64,000 nt of DNA from Gymnopilus junonius (GCA_015501075.1 JADNYJ010000108.1:62001-126000); one strand, 5' to 3'; shown: positions 1-13,684, counted from the stretch's first letter. Numbers and translations are program-made. Notes: generated by a model not told the origin, from the sequence alone.

Positions 1-2131
1 GATGACGAAGAAGGGGGTTGAGACGAAATAGAATTTATTTCCATATCCGTACCATCCCTCGCCAGGAGTTCACCGTTCAAGATCTCGCCAACAGCAGAGT
101 TGGATGTTTGCCCACCCGCATTCGCACCATCATCAGGTGTAGTTGCAAGAGAGCTCGAGACAATCACCGATGGACTGAGTACTTGGCCATTCCAGTTAGC
201 AGCCATCTGGATTAATACCCTTGTCATGACATCTGTAAGGCGTGAGTGCACTTCGGCTACGAAACGAGGATTTATTGACGCTGTGTCGGATGGTGTCTCG
301 CGACGGACAGTCCTCGCAGACAGAATATTTGGGAAGCTCTTGGAGCGTGTAACAACCCGCGTTCCAGTATGAGAGCGAAAAGATCCCCTCCTTGAAGTAT
401 TTGCAGTTATATGGGGAGGTTGAAGGGAAGGAGTTGGATTTACAGCTTTGATCGAAGGCATGTCATCCCGTTCCGATACCTTGAGAAGGTCGCTCAACCT
501 TTCCTCTCTAGAAGAAATGTTGGCGGTTAACAGGTGGGGTTCGGTATCCGATGTCGGCGGTCCACTTCGAACCGAAGTAATCTGCTCGCTTAAGTTGAGT
601 CTTTCCTTCTTTGGCGTTCTCAACATGGGCAGCGATGAAATCGACATGGCCATCACTGAGTCTACGTCCGTAGCTGGAGTACTAGGGAAGAGGCCAGGAT
701 CGTCAGGATCAAACTCGGGCACAAAAGGTTCCTCCGATATATCCAGATTAAATCGAACAGTACTTCCAGGGTATATAGCGCGAGGTTGGTGAATAGTGCT
801 GGTATAGGTTGGCGCGTATCCAGTCCGGAACAGTTCTTCAGCGCCGTCCGTCCCTTTCCTCAAATCGTCCACAGATAGCTCCGATAACATGAGAACATCA
901 GAAAAGGCGGGCACCTCTCTTTCAGCATCTGGTTGATCAGGTTCAGACTCTGGAAGTGCAGAGTCGAAGGGCGCATCAGGGGAATTCGAAGAATCACTAG
1001 CAGTGGATGGATCAAGGTTTGGAACCTCTGACATCTGGAGACCAACAAGCTGATCCTGTTGCAACCCATCATCTAGGAGATCGAGGTCGGAATCAAAGTT
1101 CGCTGTTCTCTCATTTGGGCCGAGGGCCTTGTTTAGCGAGGGTGAAGATGTCGGAGAAATTGGAGCGGGGTGAACGAGGATTGAAGGAGTGACGTGAGAA
1201 GGAGGAGGAGGAGGAGACCTTATAGGGGACTGCAATAGGTGAGGATAGTCGGAACGAAAGTCGTGAATGATAGCTTTGAGTTCATTGATTTCCCTGCGAA
1301 ATTCGAGCACTTCATCGGATAAAAGGTCGAACTGTCAAGGGTAACGTTTCAGTGTTTCATAGATCTTGAATTAGAAGAATGCATTACATCTCTGTGGGAA
1401 GTCAACGTGAGAAGACGTTCGATATGGGGAAGCACTAGTACTTACGGATTTCTTCTCATAATGTTGGGCAACTGCAGCATGATAGATGCATGATCACATT
1501 TTTGTCGATCCAACTCGTCAATTCTAGCCAGGAGTCCTTGCCTTTCCGACTGCAATATGTGGATCCTTTCTGTCAAGTTGTTGGAGAATCGACTATGAGC
1601 CTTCAAGGTTTCCTTGCTCTGCAGAAGGCATCCAAGTAGACAGACGCTTGTCGCAAGATCTTTGAACTAGGTTCACACAATCATTAATGAGGTCTAAGTG
1701 TAGGTGAAAAAACCAGTATACCCGGTTACGAGGCTGAGAATCCACAAAACGACGAGCTCTTTCATATAGGTGTTGAATATGGGAGATAGCTGTATGATCG
1801 TTTACCAGAGCGATAGATTCTTGCAGTTGCTGTGCTAATTGATTGGAATCAAATAGTATCTTGGTAGGATTGTCATTTAGATCAAGTAATCTTGAATAAA
1901 TCTGTCTTTCAAAAGGAGCGCCACAAATCCCACAGCAAAAGACATCAGTGTTAAGGCAACTGTTGGTATGCAATCAGACGAAAGAGGCAAAACAACAAAC
2001 AACTATGCGCACCCGAGGCAAATTACATGACCGCAAGCGATCACAAAGGGCGCTCTAAGATCTTCTAATTGTCCAAAGGGTTCGAAGCAACTCTGGCACA
2101 GCGCTTCGGCGTCTAAATGTGATTCTTCCAT
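1..2131 (-). CDS. RING-finger, coiled-coil protein (3' end beyond window)
   Basis: The start is the ATG at 2131 on the minus strand. Exon 1 and exon 2 join across a short intron (about 1970-2022) to give a C3HC4-like RING finger: CQSC, about 17 residues, then CGHVICLGC, then CCGIC. This suggests a ubiquitin E3 ligase or scaffold. The next exon, joined by an intron ending near 1673, encodes a heptad-like stretch (LTERIHILQSERQGLLARID), probably a coiled coil. From about 1330 down to base 1 one long open frame continues without a stop. It is Ser/Pro/Asp-rich and probably disordered, with a polyproline run near 1200 and the motif RTPKKERLNLSEQ. The reading frame is clean throughout. The gene runs off the left edge, so the C-terminus is not seen. 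I do not recognise the specific orthologue. The RING call is firm, the substrate unknown. Confidence 0.75.
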
Positions 2132-3269
2132 TGTTCCTCTCACGCTGCCTTTACTAGCGTGTTTTAAGAGGGTAGATGGATAATAAAGAGATGATTAACA
2201 AAAAATTAAATCCGGCAGAGAGCAGGCAAGCGGAGGTGGCTCGAGAGAGGAAAAGGGTTTCGCAAGAGTTGCACAGCACAGCAACACAGCAAATATCCAA
2301 CACGCAACGTGAGTCACGTAACATGAATGATGTTGGGTCAGGTGATGGGAAAGTCACGACGCGTGCTCTTGGCGCGTATGCCTGGGCCCTGGGCCTTCTA
2401 CGCGCCCTTCAAGTGCCCTTGCAAGTACACTTGATGAAGGGTATACTAAGCTCTGTGATATGCTGTAAAAATTGAGGGCCTGGAGCGAGTGTAACTTTAA
2501 ATATTCTTTTATACATGAATGCTTATGTCTAGTACTTGATTTTAGTCATTAATCATTCCAATTCACTGTGAACTGGTATTGGCGCCCTTAATGAGGCCAT
2601 GTCTGTCCTTTTCCGAGCAACGCACGCTTTAATAATAATACAACATGCAGTAGCCGGGATTGCCAACGCCTCCGAGTCGCATATAAGTAAACTAATTTGA
2701 GCGTAGAACATTAACTTCACGCTTCAAGTCGTGCTCTTAGCTTGCTTTAATTTGTCGGAATCGAAGTCACTAGCGACTTGGGAGGAAACCTTCGAATAGA
2801 AACTCGCAGGGTATATACCCCGCGGACTAGAGTCTATATTTTCGATGTCGTCGATCACGATTACTGACTGCGTGAAGACAATATCAGGAAGTTGAAGTGT
2901 TTGTCTTACCTCTTGAATAAACCAGACTGTGCTGTACAGTATCAAGACAGTGACCTGATACGAAGCTGGCAATCTATGGATAAATTGGACCTTCTGTCAA
3001 TGAACACCAAGTACTATCCTGGTGGCTCAAGACTAGTCTACAGATTGTCGTAATCGTGATCAGGAAGATGAAATTTTAAATTTAGAATCAGAATCTCGTT
3101 AAAACCGTTGTTATTGTGTTCGAGTTGATCTTCCCTATACGAAGAATACATACATGAAGCTTGGAGTTTCTAGAGCAACGATATCGTCGTGGTGATATCA
3201 GTCGAAAAGGACATCCTACAGGTATAAGACTCAACACATTGCACTCAATTCTTTATCTCAGGACGCATC
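2132..3269. other. Intergenic region between RING gene and TPI
   Basis: About 1.1 kb with no gene I can support. An ACGCGT (MluI-box type) hexamer lies at 2359-2364, about 230 bp upstream of the RING gene start. It could be a cell-cycle promoter element, but a single hexamer is weak evidence. An 82-codon minus-strand frame at 2724-2972 has no ATG start, no recognisable motif and no splice context, so I do not call it. Confidence 0.5.
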
Positions 3270-4281
<1,012 letters not shown>

Positions 4282-5823
4282 TTCTGCTTCACGAGTTATC
4301 TGAGTATTTCAGAGACTCTGTCGGTGCAACATTTTTGTGGCTTACCTTTTGAAGAAGAGGGACAGGGAGACGTTGAGTAGAGAGTAGTCGGACCACAATT
4401 ATTAGAGCGAAGATTAGATATCGATGGGATGTAGAGCGGCTTACGTGAGTTCATTTGTCTGATGCGGTCCACCCGGAACGCCGTCGGTCAACTTCCTGTC
4501 ACCATTTGGCCTTCTTTCCTTCTTTCTTTCCTTCTCTCTTTCCTTCTTTCTTATTCTTCTTCATCTTCACTTCACTTCTACTTATACTGTCCCACTACAC
4601 GAAGAGCTGGCGAGGTATTTTACGGTACCTGAATTACTTATGTAATGTAGTCAGCCAAAATTGATTCCAATTCCGGCCACCCTAACTCCCAGCCCACTTT
4701 CACCATCTTAACTTCTGATTTCCAAGCTTTTGAAGTCCCTCATTAATGATCTACACTGAAGCACCTACTGCATAAACTTTTCTAGGTCACGATACTATTA
4801 TTATAGTCCCTACTAGTAGTAAGTATACGACCATCTTGAACACATCATTTGCGAACCGATTATTCGTCTATAGGTCGGCATCACTCCAGGTATCCGGAAA
4901 GCCTGTGTTTCTAGCCCATATTTATAACTCCTCTCTCCCTTGCCCTGGGTCAAAGATGATTGCGATGATGTACTTCATCTCAACAATCTCAACAGTCTCG
5001 CCAACGCAAGCACTCAATAGAAGAACGGAATCAATTGTATAGTAAGTTAGATCCTTGGAGTGGATGTCGTGAAAATGACTGCGGTCGCTTTCGCTCTCCT
5101 CTTTTGCGTTTTACAGTAGCTGCAAGCAGGGCCACTCTTTCAAACCATGGAGTGTTTTTAAAAGATGCAAGGACAACGTTCGGCTTGCTAAACCGCAAGT
5201 TGGTGATATTATGCCCGATATTCATAGACACCGCCATTGATGAAAGGCCATTTAGGTGCCAATTGTCCCCAGCAAGCGGTTTTCACACTTTCCCGGAATC
5301 CAAGCATGAGATAAGGCCAAGAAAAATGCAGAGCAGGTCAACGTGCGTATCTACCCGTTCCAATATTGGACCGAGAACCTTTCTTGGGGCACCATCTCAT
5401 CATCTTACGCCGACTCTCTGCAATTGCCCTTTTTTTGGAGCTTAGCGATAGGATCGGCTATAGCCAGTGCCCCGGTCTGCAACCTGGAATAATGCTGTCA
5501 GTTGGCGCACTACTTACTCCATGGTAGGTAAGTCGTAACCACTGGTGAGTGGTCTGCCACTCCAAGCTTCAAAGTATGATCATAGTGCTGGGAATTCGGT
5601 GGAGCCACGCGAGAAGCACGCGAGCAACTGTCAAAATATAATTGGAGATCAGCCGGATAAGTATGCCAAATACTAGGAAAGGGTCGCAATGCTGTGTCTT
5701 CCGTGGTCAGTTCCGCTTTGTCTTCCACTGCCTCCTTCGACCTCTTCTCCACATATAATACAAGTTAAAAGGTATTTCGAAAAGGTTCACTGTACATTCA
5801 ATCTCGTTCAATCTCAAGGAACA
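4282..5823. other. Intergenic region between TPI and NACHT gene
   Basis: This stretch holds the TPI leader and pyrimidine tract, then about 1.2 kb with no recognisable protein. The largest open frame (5035-5445) starts at a non-ATG codon-like context, shows no domain and has no splice partners. I see no repeat boundaries or RNA gene. Confidence 0.5.
4503..4590 (+). repeat. Pyrimidine (CTTT/CTTC) tract upstream of TPI
   Basis: A run of repeated CTTTCCTT/CTTC units lies about 220-310 bp upstream of the TPI start. Read on the TPI strand it is a polypurine tract. It may be a promoter spacer or simple microsatellite; nothing distinguishes the two from sequence alone. Confidence 0.6.
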
Positions 5824-8298
5824 ATGATCAGCCGTCAAATGAACGGTACGCTGATTACTGGTGGAACATTCACGACTGTCAACATGGTGGGTGGGACCTC
5901 GTACGACCATTCACCAACCAGTGCCACTGAGAAAGGTGTGGCGTCAATGTCAAAATTCTCTGCCGTTCTGACTTTTTTCTCAATAGCTCTCAAATTGCTT
6001 CGAAGTCGGATCGCCGCGGGGGCTTTCCATGATTCTGCTGAACGATGCGATGCTCCGAAGTGCCACCCACACACGCGTGAAGCCATCCTAAACGAAATTT
6101 TAGACTGGGAAGAGAACGACTGTGGTGTCGGTGCGCATCCTTTCCTCTGGTTATATGGCCCCGCGGGCTCTGGCAAAACAAGCATTGCACAGACTATCGC
6201 AGAGATTCTTCACAAACAGGGCGGACTGGCCGCGAGCTTCTTCTTTGGTCGCACCTCTGTTGGTCGGAACGATGACAGCCGGTTGATTGCAACTCTTGCA
6301 TATCAGCTTACTTTATCGATACCTGAACTTAGCAATGACATACTCCTCGCTCTCAGTTGGGACCCAGCCATTTTTGACAAATCGCTTGAAACCCAGCTTG
6401 AAAAGCTGGTACTCGGTCCGCTCTCAAAATTTTTTGAACAAGACGTGACGCTGGGTCGAACGGGAGGCTACCACGACTTGTCATCATAGATGGTCTCGAT
6501 GAATGTAATGGTTCCAAGGCCCAAGGCCACGTCCTATCGGTCTTGCATGGTGCTGTATGCAATTCACACCTTCCTCTCTCTTTCTTGTTTGCTAGTCGTC
6601 CGGAACACGAGATACGCAATTTCTTCAACCAACCCGAAGTAAATCTTACAGCTCGGCGACTCGTCTTGGATGACAAATACCGTCCAGATGCAGACATTGC
6701 CATTTTCTTGCATGCCAGGTTTGAGGACATCAAGAGCAATCACCCGTCAGCTTCGCATATCACTTCCCTTTGGCCTTCCCATTCCGACATCGAGCGCCTC
6801 ATTAGAAAGGCTTCCGGGCAGTTTATTTATGTTTCCACAGTCATGAAGTTCGTTGAGTCTCCCAACCATTGGCCCTCAGATAGACTGGATGTCATTTTTG
6901 GTCTGACATCGCCTGGTACAAATACTCCGTTTGCTGATTTGGATGCTTTGTACACGCATATACTTTCCTCGGTCGGTGATATCGACCGTGTGCGACAAAT
7001 TTTCGCCTTCCTCCTCCTCAGGGAATCTGATTTTGATGCTGATATGAATGCTATTGAAGATTTTCTTCGTTTGCGTCGTGGACAACTGGACATGCTACTG
7101 AAGGATCTGCATTCAGTAATATACGTTCCTCTTCCCAGTCGAAGATGGGAAAGCCTTCGTCTGTTCCATGCGTCCTTGGGCGATTTCCTTCTAGATAGGA
7201 CCAGATCAGGAAGATTTTTCCTCGACCCAGAAGAAGCCCATTCACGGATGGCAAGATATTCCATACGTTATTTGAAATATTCTTCTTTGCGTAAGGGTCC
7301 TATTTCTTTCACTAGAGGCACTTACCGATTACAAAAGTACCACCCTCCGAAATCAACACCACCGTGTTGAAAATATGCCATCAGGGACTGATGCGACACT
7401 GTTCAAAGTCCCGCCCTTCCCGAGGTCTGCTGAAGGATCTATCAGAGTTTGATTTTGAAGGATACCTCAATATGCCATTCGGGCCATATCGATCTACACT
7501 TTCTCGGACCGATCCTTGCTATGCCCTGCCTTTGTTCTCCAGTTGGATTCATACCCAGGTCTGATTTTTATTTTCATCTGTATTATATATCGTATTCTAA
7601 TTGAGGTCCAGGCTCTTCAAATTGACAAGTATAATCTCGTTCAGAAATATACAAGTCACTTCGACCGTTTTGTAAAGTCAAGGTTATCACAGTATCCGGC
7701 GGATCCTGTCTCACGTCATCTATTCATCTCGTCGACACTTGATCCCTTTTCAAAACACTGTCCTATAGTTATTCGCCTATTGACTTTTCAGGGGCCGCAT
7801 GATACTTTCGCTCAGTATCTCAGCTATGATGTCGCAGGCTGCGCTTTCACATATGCGAATGACCCCAAAACGAGAGATTATTATAAAATGGTATCTGAGT
7901 TTTTGACCAATGAAGGTAGAGCCGGGATCTACTTCGTTGACAAGTCTGGATATAAAAGCCTAGCAAAGTTTCTGGTGGACATCTTGACTAGTCCTATGTG
8001 AGTTGTTCCTGACTACTTTCTTAATAACATTAACGAATTAAATAACAGATTTGTAGGGGATTGCCCAGAAGGCTTGACTCGTGATGAGCTAAGGCAGATG
8101 GAAGAATGTGCTCTAGATCTTCTCTATTCCCTGCTTTCGCGGGTACCCGAGCAAACCGACCTTTCTGAGTACTTGCACAACAACCCGATCCCTTCAAAGT
8201 TGAAATATTCCACGGGGATGAGGCTGCAAAGCACAATATTTGCAATCCAAGTCTACATCGAGGTAATGACTCATTCGGGCTTTGGACCTTTCTCATAA
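5824..8298 (+). CDS. NACHT-domain NTPase (NLR-like), one apparent frameshift
   Basis: This is a typical agaricomycete NACHT protein. The start at 5824 gives the familiar N-terminal strand pattern ITGGTFTTVNMVGG. Next comes AGAFHDSAERCDAPKCHPHT, then Walker A LYGPAGSGKTSIAQ (about 6150-6190), then Walker B VIIDGLDECNG (about 6483-6512). The conserved SRPEHEI and WPSHSDIERLIRKASGQFIY segments follow. Walker B lies one frame away from Walker A: a single base appears to be missing near 6466-6468 in GGGAGGCTACC. Introns are likely at 5936-5989 (54 bp, so retention keeps frame), 7291-7337, 7561-about 7611 and 8001-8049. The C-terminal region, from about 7340, is HCSKSRPSRGLLKDLSEFDF and then helical with no known repeat. 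If an extra intron after 8262 is used, the stop is at 8474-8476. The likely role is nucleotide-dependent self/non-self or stress signalling, inferred from family only. Confidence 0.8.
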
Positions 8299-8649
8299 AA
8301 GTACCTGACATTGGATTAAGAGAACAGCGGAGGATCGACATAGACAAATATCTCTTTCCCATAAGAAGAAAGAAGCATCAAAGGAGTCAGAGAAAAGATC
8401 TTTTAAAAGTTGCCTGCTAATTTGGCTTAAAAGATGGATATCTTTGACAGTTATTTGTCAGAATGGAAGAGAGTAGTTGACGGAGACCCAATTCCCAATG
8501 ATGAGCGACCACCGGGGTGACTAAGGAGGTAAGTACTAGTTCTTATCGACTGGATACAAATTGAGTGTAGACACTCAACTAGTGGCACAGGATGGCATAA
8601 ACGACAAAACTTCCACTGGAGTCTTTAGCGCGAACACAATGTAGATATC

Positions 8650-10200
8650 TTAATCCTTCGCAACATGGACAACTACTTTCCCGATATTTTTCCCCTTAAG
8701 CAAGGCTAGTAGTGCATCACCGACCACCTCCAGGCCGTCGAATTCTTCCTCTCTGTATTTGAGCTCCCCCGAGGTCAAAAGAGGAGGAACAATCTTCATG
8801 AAGTCTTCATTCCACTTTGGTACGAGGCGGTCAACGAAGAAACCGTGCAACGTGATGGACCTGATGATGATTTGGAGGAGTTTCTGCGATAGAAAGAGAG
8901 GACTGGGAGTCAGGATGTTTCTAAAATATGAATTTGAAGAATACGAACGTACTCTTACGGGAATGTCTCCTCCGTTCGTGTATTCCGTCGTCATACCACA
9001 CTCCTACCACACGACTTATTTACATGCTAGACAAGAGCGAAAATCTCTAAAGTTGGCTCACAATAAACCTGGCGTTGATGTTCGCAGCTTCAAGGGCGGC
9101 ATCAAGAGTTGCACCGCCGACATTGTCCCAGAAACTGCGAGGAAAATTATGAGGGAAACATAACAAGAGTAAGGCAAACATAGCAGATCTCACATATCGA
9201 TGGGGCCTTCTTTGCGCAAAACGTCGGTCGTCTTGACGGCCTTATAATTAAAGGCTACATCGGCCCCAAGCTCCTTCATATATCGGACCTTTTCGTCCGA
9301 GCCAGCAGAAGCGATGACTTTCAGGCCATCCATCTTCGCGAATTGGATGACAAGACTAGCAACGAGTTGTTTATTTATCCAAAGAATGGCGCATTCGAAT
9401 TCGAAGACTTACGATCCAACAGAACCTGCTCCAGTGGTCACAAATACAGTCTCTCCCTACCACAGAACGAAGTGGTTGAAGAATTCGTTGAAATACTGGA
9501 CAAGGATGAGTACAGTACCTGCTTTGGCCGCGAAAATTGCTTCCACGCCATGAAAGCCGTCTTGCCTTTACAAACTTAGGAAAATTAGTTATACATACAG
9601 TAGCGGAATCACTTACCGGGCCTGCCCAATACACCCAGGAATGTGGACCAAGGCAGCTTGAGAGGGTTTTGAAGGATTCCAGAACCAGTAAGATCCTTCT
9701 TGACGGAATATTCTGCATGCTCTGATCACCTCTCGTTAGTTTATGCATAACACATTTTCATTTCAGTTCACCAAGTGGCCCGTGAAGGTGGTCTCCAACC
9801 TTGACATGCGGGTTCTCTGAACGAAGAACAATGCCAATCCCGTATGAATGCAAACTATAAGCTGGTGATCAATCCTGCAATTATGGTGAGTATATCAATG
9901 AATTTTACGGTTGCCCAAGTACGAAGGATGGAATAATTGATTCGTGACTGGTTGCGTGCATGCGTCCCTTCATGTATGAGTCAACTGAGATTTCAAGAAG
10001 CTTGATAAAGAACCCGCCGTCGAGTGCTACAGTATCTGGATCGATAGTCTCCGACACATCGTAGACGGTAGTCTTTCCAGGTTCAGGAAGATCTGACAAA
10101 AGTTGAAAGGGGATTAAAAGATGAATATTGGTTCATGAAGGTGAACCTTACCTCCTGGTACAGAGTTGAACAAAAGACGTCCATTGGCTATTGGCGCCAT
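8650..10200 (-). CDS. MDR-family NADP-dependent oxidoreductase (alkenal/quinone reductase-like)
   Basis: A zinc-independent medium-chain dehydrogenase/reductase of the alkenal double-bond reductase (PTGR/LTB4DH-like) type. The ATG at 10200 gives MAPIANGRLLFNSVPGG. After an intron the frame reads LDGGFFIKLLEISVDSYMKG, the usual start of this family. A later exon holds the nucleotide-binding loop TTGAGSVGS, interrupted after SVGS by an intron, then VIQFAKMDGLKVIASAGSDE and KELGADVAFNYK. Another exon holds DNVGGATLDAALEAANINAR, then MTTEYTN near 8990. The C-terminus ends GKVVVHVAKD at 8650. It acts on alpha,beta-unsaturated aldehydes or ketones with NADPH, by family knowledge. I did not verify every internal junction between 9750 and 9900. 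Confidence 0.85.
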
Positions 10201-11706
10201 TGAGATTGAGATGAGCTATGAATGATAAACTTGAATCTGTGGGAGGTGCTTACTTGGACATCTGTGCCATATTTATACATTGCCGTAACTTTGGCAGTTA
10301 TAGTTTTGCAGTACTCGCAAGAGGAATCGGACTGCAGTTGATCCGAATGGAGTGTTCTTTGATGAGGGCACCCCAGCGCCGTGTTGAACCGAAAAACCCA
10401 TCTGAAGTCCCCAATGCCTACCATGGGCGCTTCCGGTAATCGATTTAGGCTCGCAGTTTCCATGATCGTGTAATAACGCTTTCGTCATGCTCACAACCTA
10501 GGAAAACTTCGAGAGGTCGAGTTGAAGTTATCCATTAGATAGACGCCAATCAAACATTTTTTGAACTGAGTTCAAGAAGGATCTCTTGCGCAATTGACCA
10601 AGCTCTGTTATTTTGTATGCACGTTAAATTTTCCTCAAAACATTCGACGCATTATGGCAAGCGTATGAGGTTAAGGAGAAACAGTTCAGCTGGCATTTTA
10701 CACCGGAACAACTGGCTGCTCGAGCCGTTGTCCGCGCCTTTCGCGACGAAGAATCTTTTCATTGAGTCATGAACCCCCTAAGCTGGTTATGCTACTGATG
10801 AGTATCAACTTTGGGGAAGGGAACTGCTTGGGAGCTGCCATATCATCCAAGAGCCAAGACTGGGTAAAAGGCGTCTTTGTCGGTCATTCATTCCGGGTGC
10901 TTCCGTTCAGTTTGGCAGGTTCAGTGACTTTTTTGTAAGTTCTTCGTCAGCTTCTTGATATCGGTCAACCATAGGATTTCTGAAACTAAAACAGTATAAA
11001 ACCTCAGTAAACTGTCCTTAAAGGAAAAAAGCGCCCACCCCTCGGTTGATCCTCCTACCATGCGGTAAAGTTAACAGGATCCCGTCCCATCACTTAAAAG
11101 ACCAGAGCATGTCTCTAACAAAACTTCTTTCTCTTTCTTTTTATTAAGTAGTCTTTTACCCCATATTCCCAGAATCTGAATATTACAGGAGAGATCTCGC
11201 AGTATTTTGGGTTCATCTGCACCTTTTCCCCAGGGGTGGAGAGCCTGACTCTCTTGTGCTCCCTTGACGTCGGGCCCGGGGCTGGGCTTGCATACTTTGT
11301 CTATTATTATGAATTATGATAGACTCAGCGTTCAAGTCTCCAAATGCACTTTCTTTGGCATAGCTTTCTTGCATGTACTTACCCGTGTATGTAAAGTACA
11401 ATTGAATGTGTTTGTTTCATTGATCTGATGCCGATATGAGCTTGCCCCTTGTCTAATCCGGTATCGATAAGACCAAGATGTAGCCCAAGGGAAGAATGTA
11501 CATTGTAAACATTCTCATTTCCGTCTTGGTTCGTTGCATTCGAGTCTCAATCAAGTCTCAATCGTTGCAGACTCCGGACGTACGCGTCGGACGCGACGCG
11601 ATCATTACACGTGACTCACGCGAGGGACCGGCAGACGGACCGCTCAGTGATTCCCATTTTCTGACACGAACTTCCACGACGACGTGCGGCACCTCCAAGC
11701 TCTGGG
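10201..11706. other. Intergenic region between MDR gene and ORC5
   Basis: About 1.5 kb separates two divergent genes. No protein is recognised. A 62-codon minus frame at 11213-11401 begins in a plausible leader but matches nothing I know. The last 130 bp are rich in CG and hold the ORC5 promoter motifs listed separately. Confidence 0.5.
11582..11625 (+). promoter_or_regulatory. Candidate MCB-type (ACGCGT) cluster upstream of ORC5
   Basis: ACGCGT at 11582-11587 is followed closely by ACGCGACGCGA and CACGCGAG, about 80-125 bp before the ORC5 start. ACGCGT is the MluI cell-cycle box bound by MBF in yeasts, which drives DNA replication genes at G1/S. The placement before a replication gene is suggestive. 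Binding in this species is inferred. Confidence 0.4.
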
Positions 11707-13684
11707 ATGGAGAATATCCAATGTCCAATTCCAGGATACGAAAACTTGGCCGATGAATTTGGGACTCTTATTTCAACATACCCGCCCCCTTTCATCTACA
11801 TTCAAGACACGCAAGCCCTCCGAACAACCTTGAACGCCATCGACGCGCTTTTACGCGACTTATCCAATTTACCTGCCTCATCAACAAATCCATCAAAGAT
11901 TTATTACTCCAGGGTTGACTGTGTCGCGTCTTTTACGTCTAGGCTGTTCTATGAAGCCGTTATCAACACCTTAGTGGGATGGGAACCTAGCTGGGAAGAT
12001 GGATGTGCAAATTGGAGTGCAGAGGGCGCTGTAGGGGGGAAGTGGAACGAAAGCATGGATATGTTTTTGCATGGCTTAAGGGCCGCCGCCAGTACCTGTG
12101 GCAGCAGAATCAGTCGGATGACCGCAATGGAAAGGGCAAGGCGAAGGAAGAGAGTCAATCAGACTACGACGTTAGATTCGTCATTGTGGTTGAACGTGCT
12201 GAAAGACTGAAAGAATCACTTCCTGAAATAATCGTTCCTCTTACGCGGCTTTCAGAATTGGTGCGTCTCTTTCATCTTTCGTTTTTTTGAACTTCGTAGC
12301 CGATGTTTATTAGTTGAATGTCTTTAGTCAAGGATAGATCTGAGCGTCGTCTTTATTTCTCAGGTTGGGTGGGAGGACATTCGACCACCACTAGGCGCTT
12401 CCCCGGATCCGTATTATATCGACATCCAAGCGCCATCAAAAGAAAGTCTGTATCCTCACCCGCTGGTCCAACATTCTCTAACTCGTACTCTCGAATAGAC
12501 ATTGTCCAAGATCTCATATCCAAGTTCACCTCCCTATCATCCTCAGCGTCATCCTCTTCCTCATCTTCGACAGCTCTGACACCATACCATCCCGCCCTCG
12601 AGTCCCTCTACTCGCACTTCGTCACCACCCTCTGCGACGTATGCTTCCCATTTACACATGATCCCAACGAGTTGCAGTACATAACAGCTGCGCGCTGGCC
12701 TGGGTTTTGCAAGCCACTGTTAGATGAACACAAACGAAGGCAAAGGAAACCAGAAAACGAAGACACAGATGTCGACATGGATGTCGACCCTGAGGATGAG
12801 GATAGGGAGGTCCTTCACGACCGCGGTATGGACTTTCTTTTTCAACCATCGACAGATACCCGAATGCGCCTGAACAAGTTGTTCAACCCCACACTCTCAA
12901 ACGCACTCGAGGCACTCCTCCCACGTCTCTCAAACGCGGCCGATTGGGCGAAAAAGAACGAACCGCCTCCCGATTTACTTTCTCTCCCTCCTGGTCAGGC
13001 GCATTTAGGCCAATCACAAGCTAGTAAAGATTCGTCAGCAGCAGCGGAAGCGACAAGCATGAGATTCCTCCCAAGGATGTCTAAATTCATATTGCTGGCT
13101 TCGTTTGTGGCCTCTACTAACCCTGCCAAATCGGACATCCGGATATTCGGAAGAGGCTTGGATGAGAAAAAGAGGAAGAGGAGGAGAGCTGCTCCTAAGA
13201 TGAGTGCAAAGAAGAAAAGCGCGGGACCTTCCAAAGTCAGTCGCTTGAATTCTTTCTGGAATTATCCTTTCCACTAACCTCATCTGTCATGATCAAGGTC
13301 TCTCAACGGCTCCTTGGACCAACTTCATTTCCTCTAGATAGGATGCTGGCCATTTTAGGCGCCTTATTAGAGGAAAACGAGGCAGAATGGAAGCTTCCCT
13401 CTCCGCAGTTTACCATACCAGGCGAGGAGACGGATATGGACATCAGCAGAGTCGGCATTTATGCCTCTGTAGGTTTCTCCTGTTCTTCAGTTTCACTCGC
13501 TTGCTCATGCCAATGCATGTAGGTGATGGAACTCACCTCAATGCGTCTTTTACACCGCGCGTCACCGCCCGATAGGTTAGATGGACCGCCGCAGTTCAAA
13601 TGCGTTATCTCACATGATATGGCGCTTGTCCTGGCCAAACAACTGGATGTCGCGCTGAATGATCTGCTTTGGGACCCAATGTAA
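11707..13684 (+). CDS. ORC5: Origin recognition complex subunit 5, one apparent frameshift
   Basis: ORC5 is part of the six-subunit complex that marks replication origins. The start ATG gives MENIQCPIPGYENLADEFGT, then PPPFIYIQDTQALRTT. The usual AAA+ Walker A (GxxxxGKT) is replaced here. Later segments are clear: DVRFVIVVERAERLKE, VPLTRLSEL, SVVFISQVGWEDIRPPLGA, RLSNAADWAKKNE, FLPRMSKFILLASFVASTNP, then KVSQRLLGPTSFPLDRMLAI, SMRLLHRASPPDRLDGP, and the stop at 13682-13684. Introns lie at about 12259-12330, 12446-12506, 13234-13297, and 13470-13522. The frame slips once at about 12086-12090 in GGCCGCCGCCAG, between FLHGLRA and RQYLWQQ, consistent with one missing base. A Ser-rich loop (about 12540-12575) and an acidic loop (DVDMDVDPEDEDRE) are insertions. 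ORC5 is essential, so sequence error is likelier than decay. Confidence 0.9.

Noticed and set aside
2176..2475. 99-codon frame overlapping the RING gene promoter
   Set aside because: Lies in the divergent promoter region, composition not gene-like, no recognisable motif.
5035..5445. 136-codon plus-strand frame upstream of the NACHT gene
   Set aside because: No ATG-like leader, no motif and no introns, in a genome where real genes have many.
12318..13277. 319-codon frame as a separate Ser-rich gene
   Set aside because: Its useful part is the middle exon of ORC5; the first 60 residues are intron and out-of-frame sequence.
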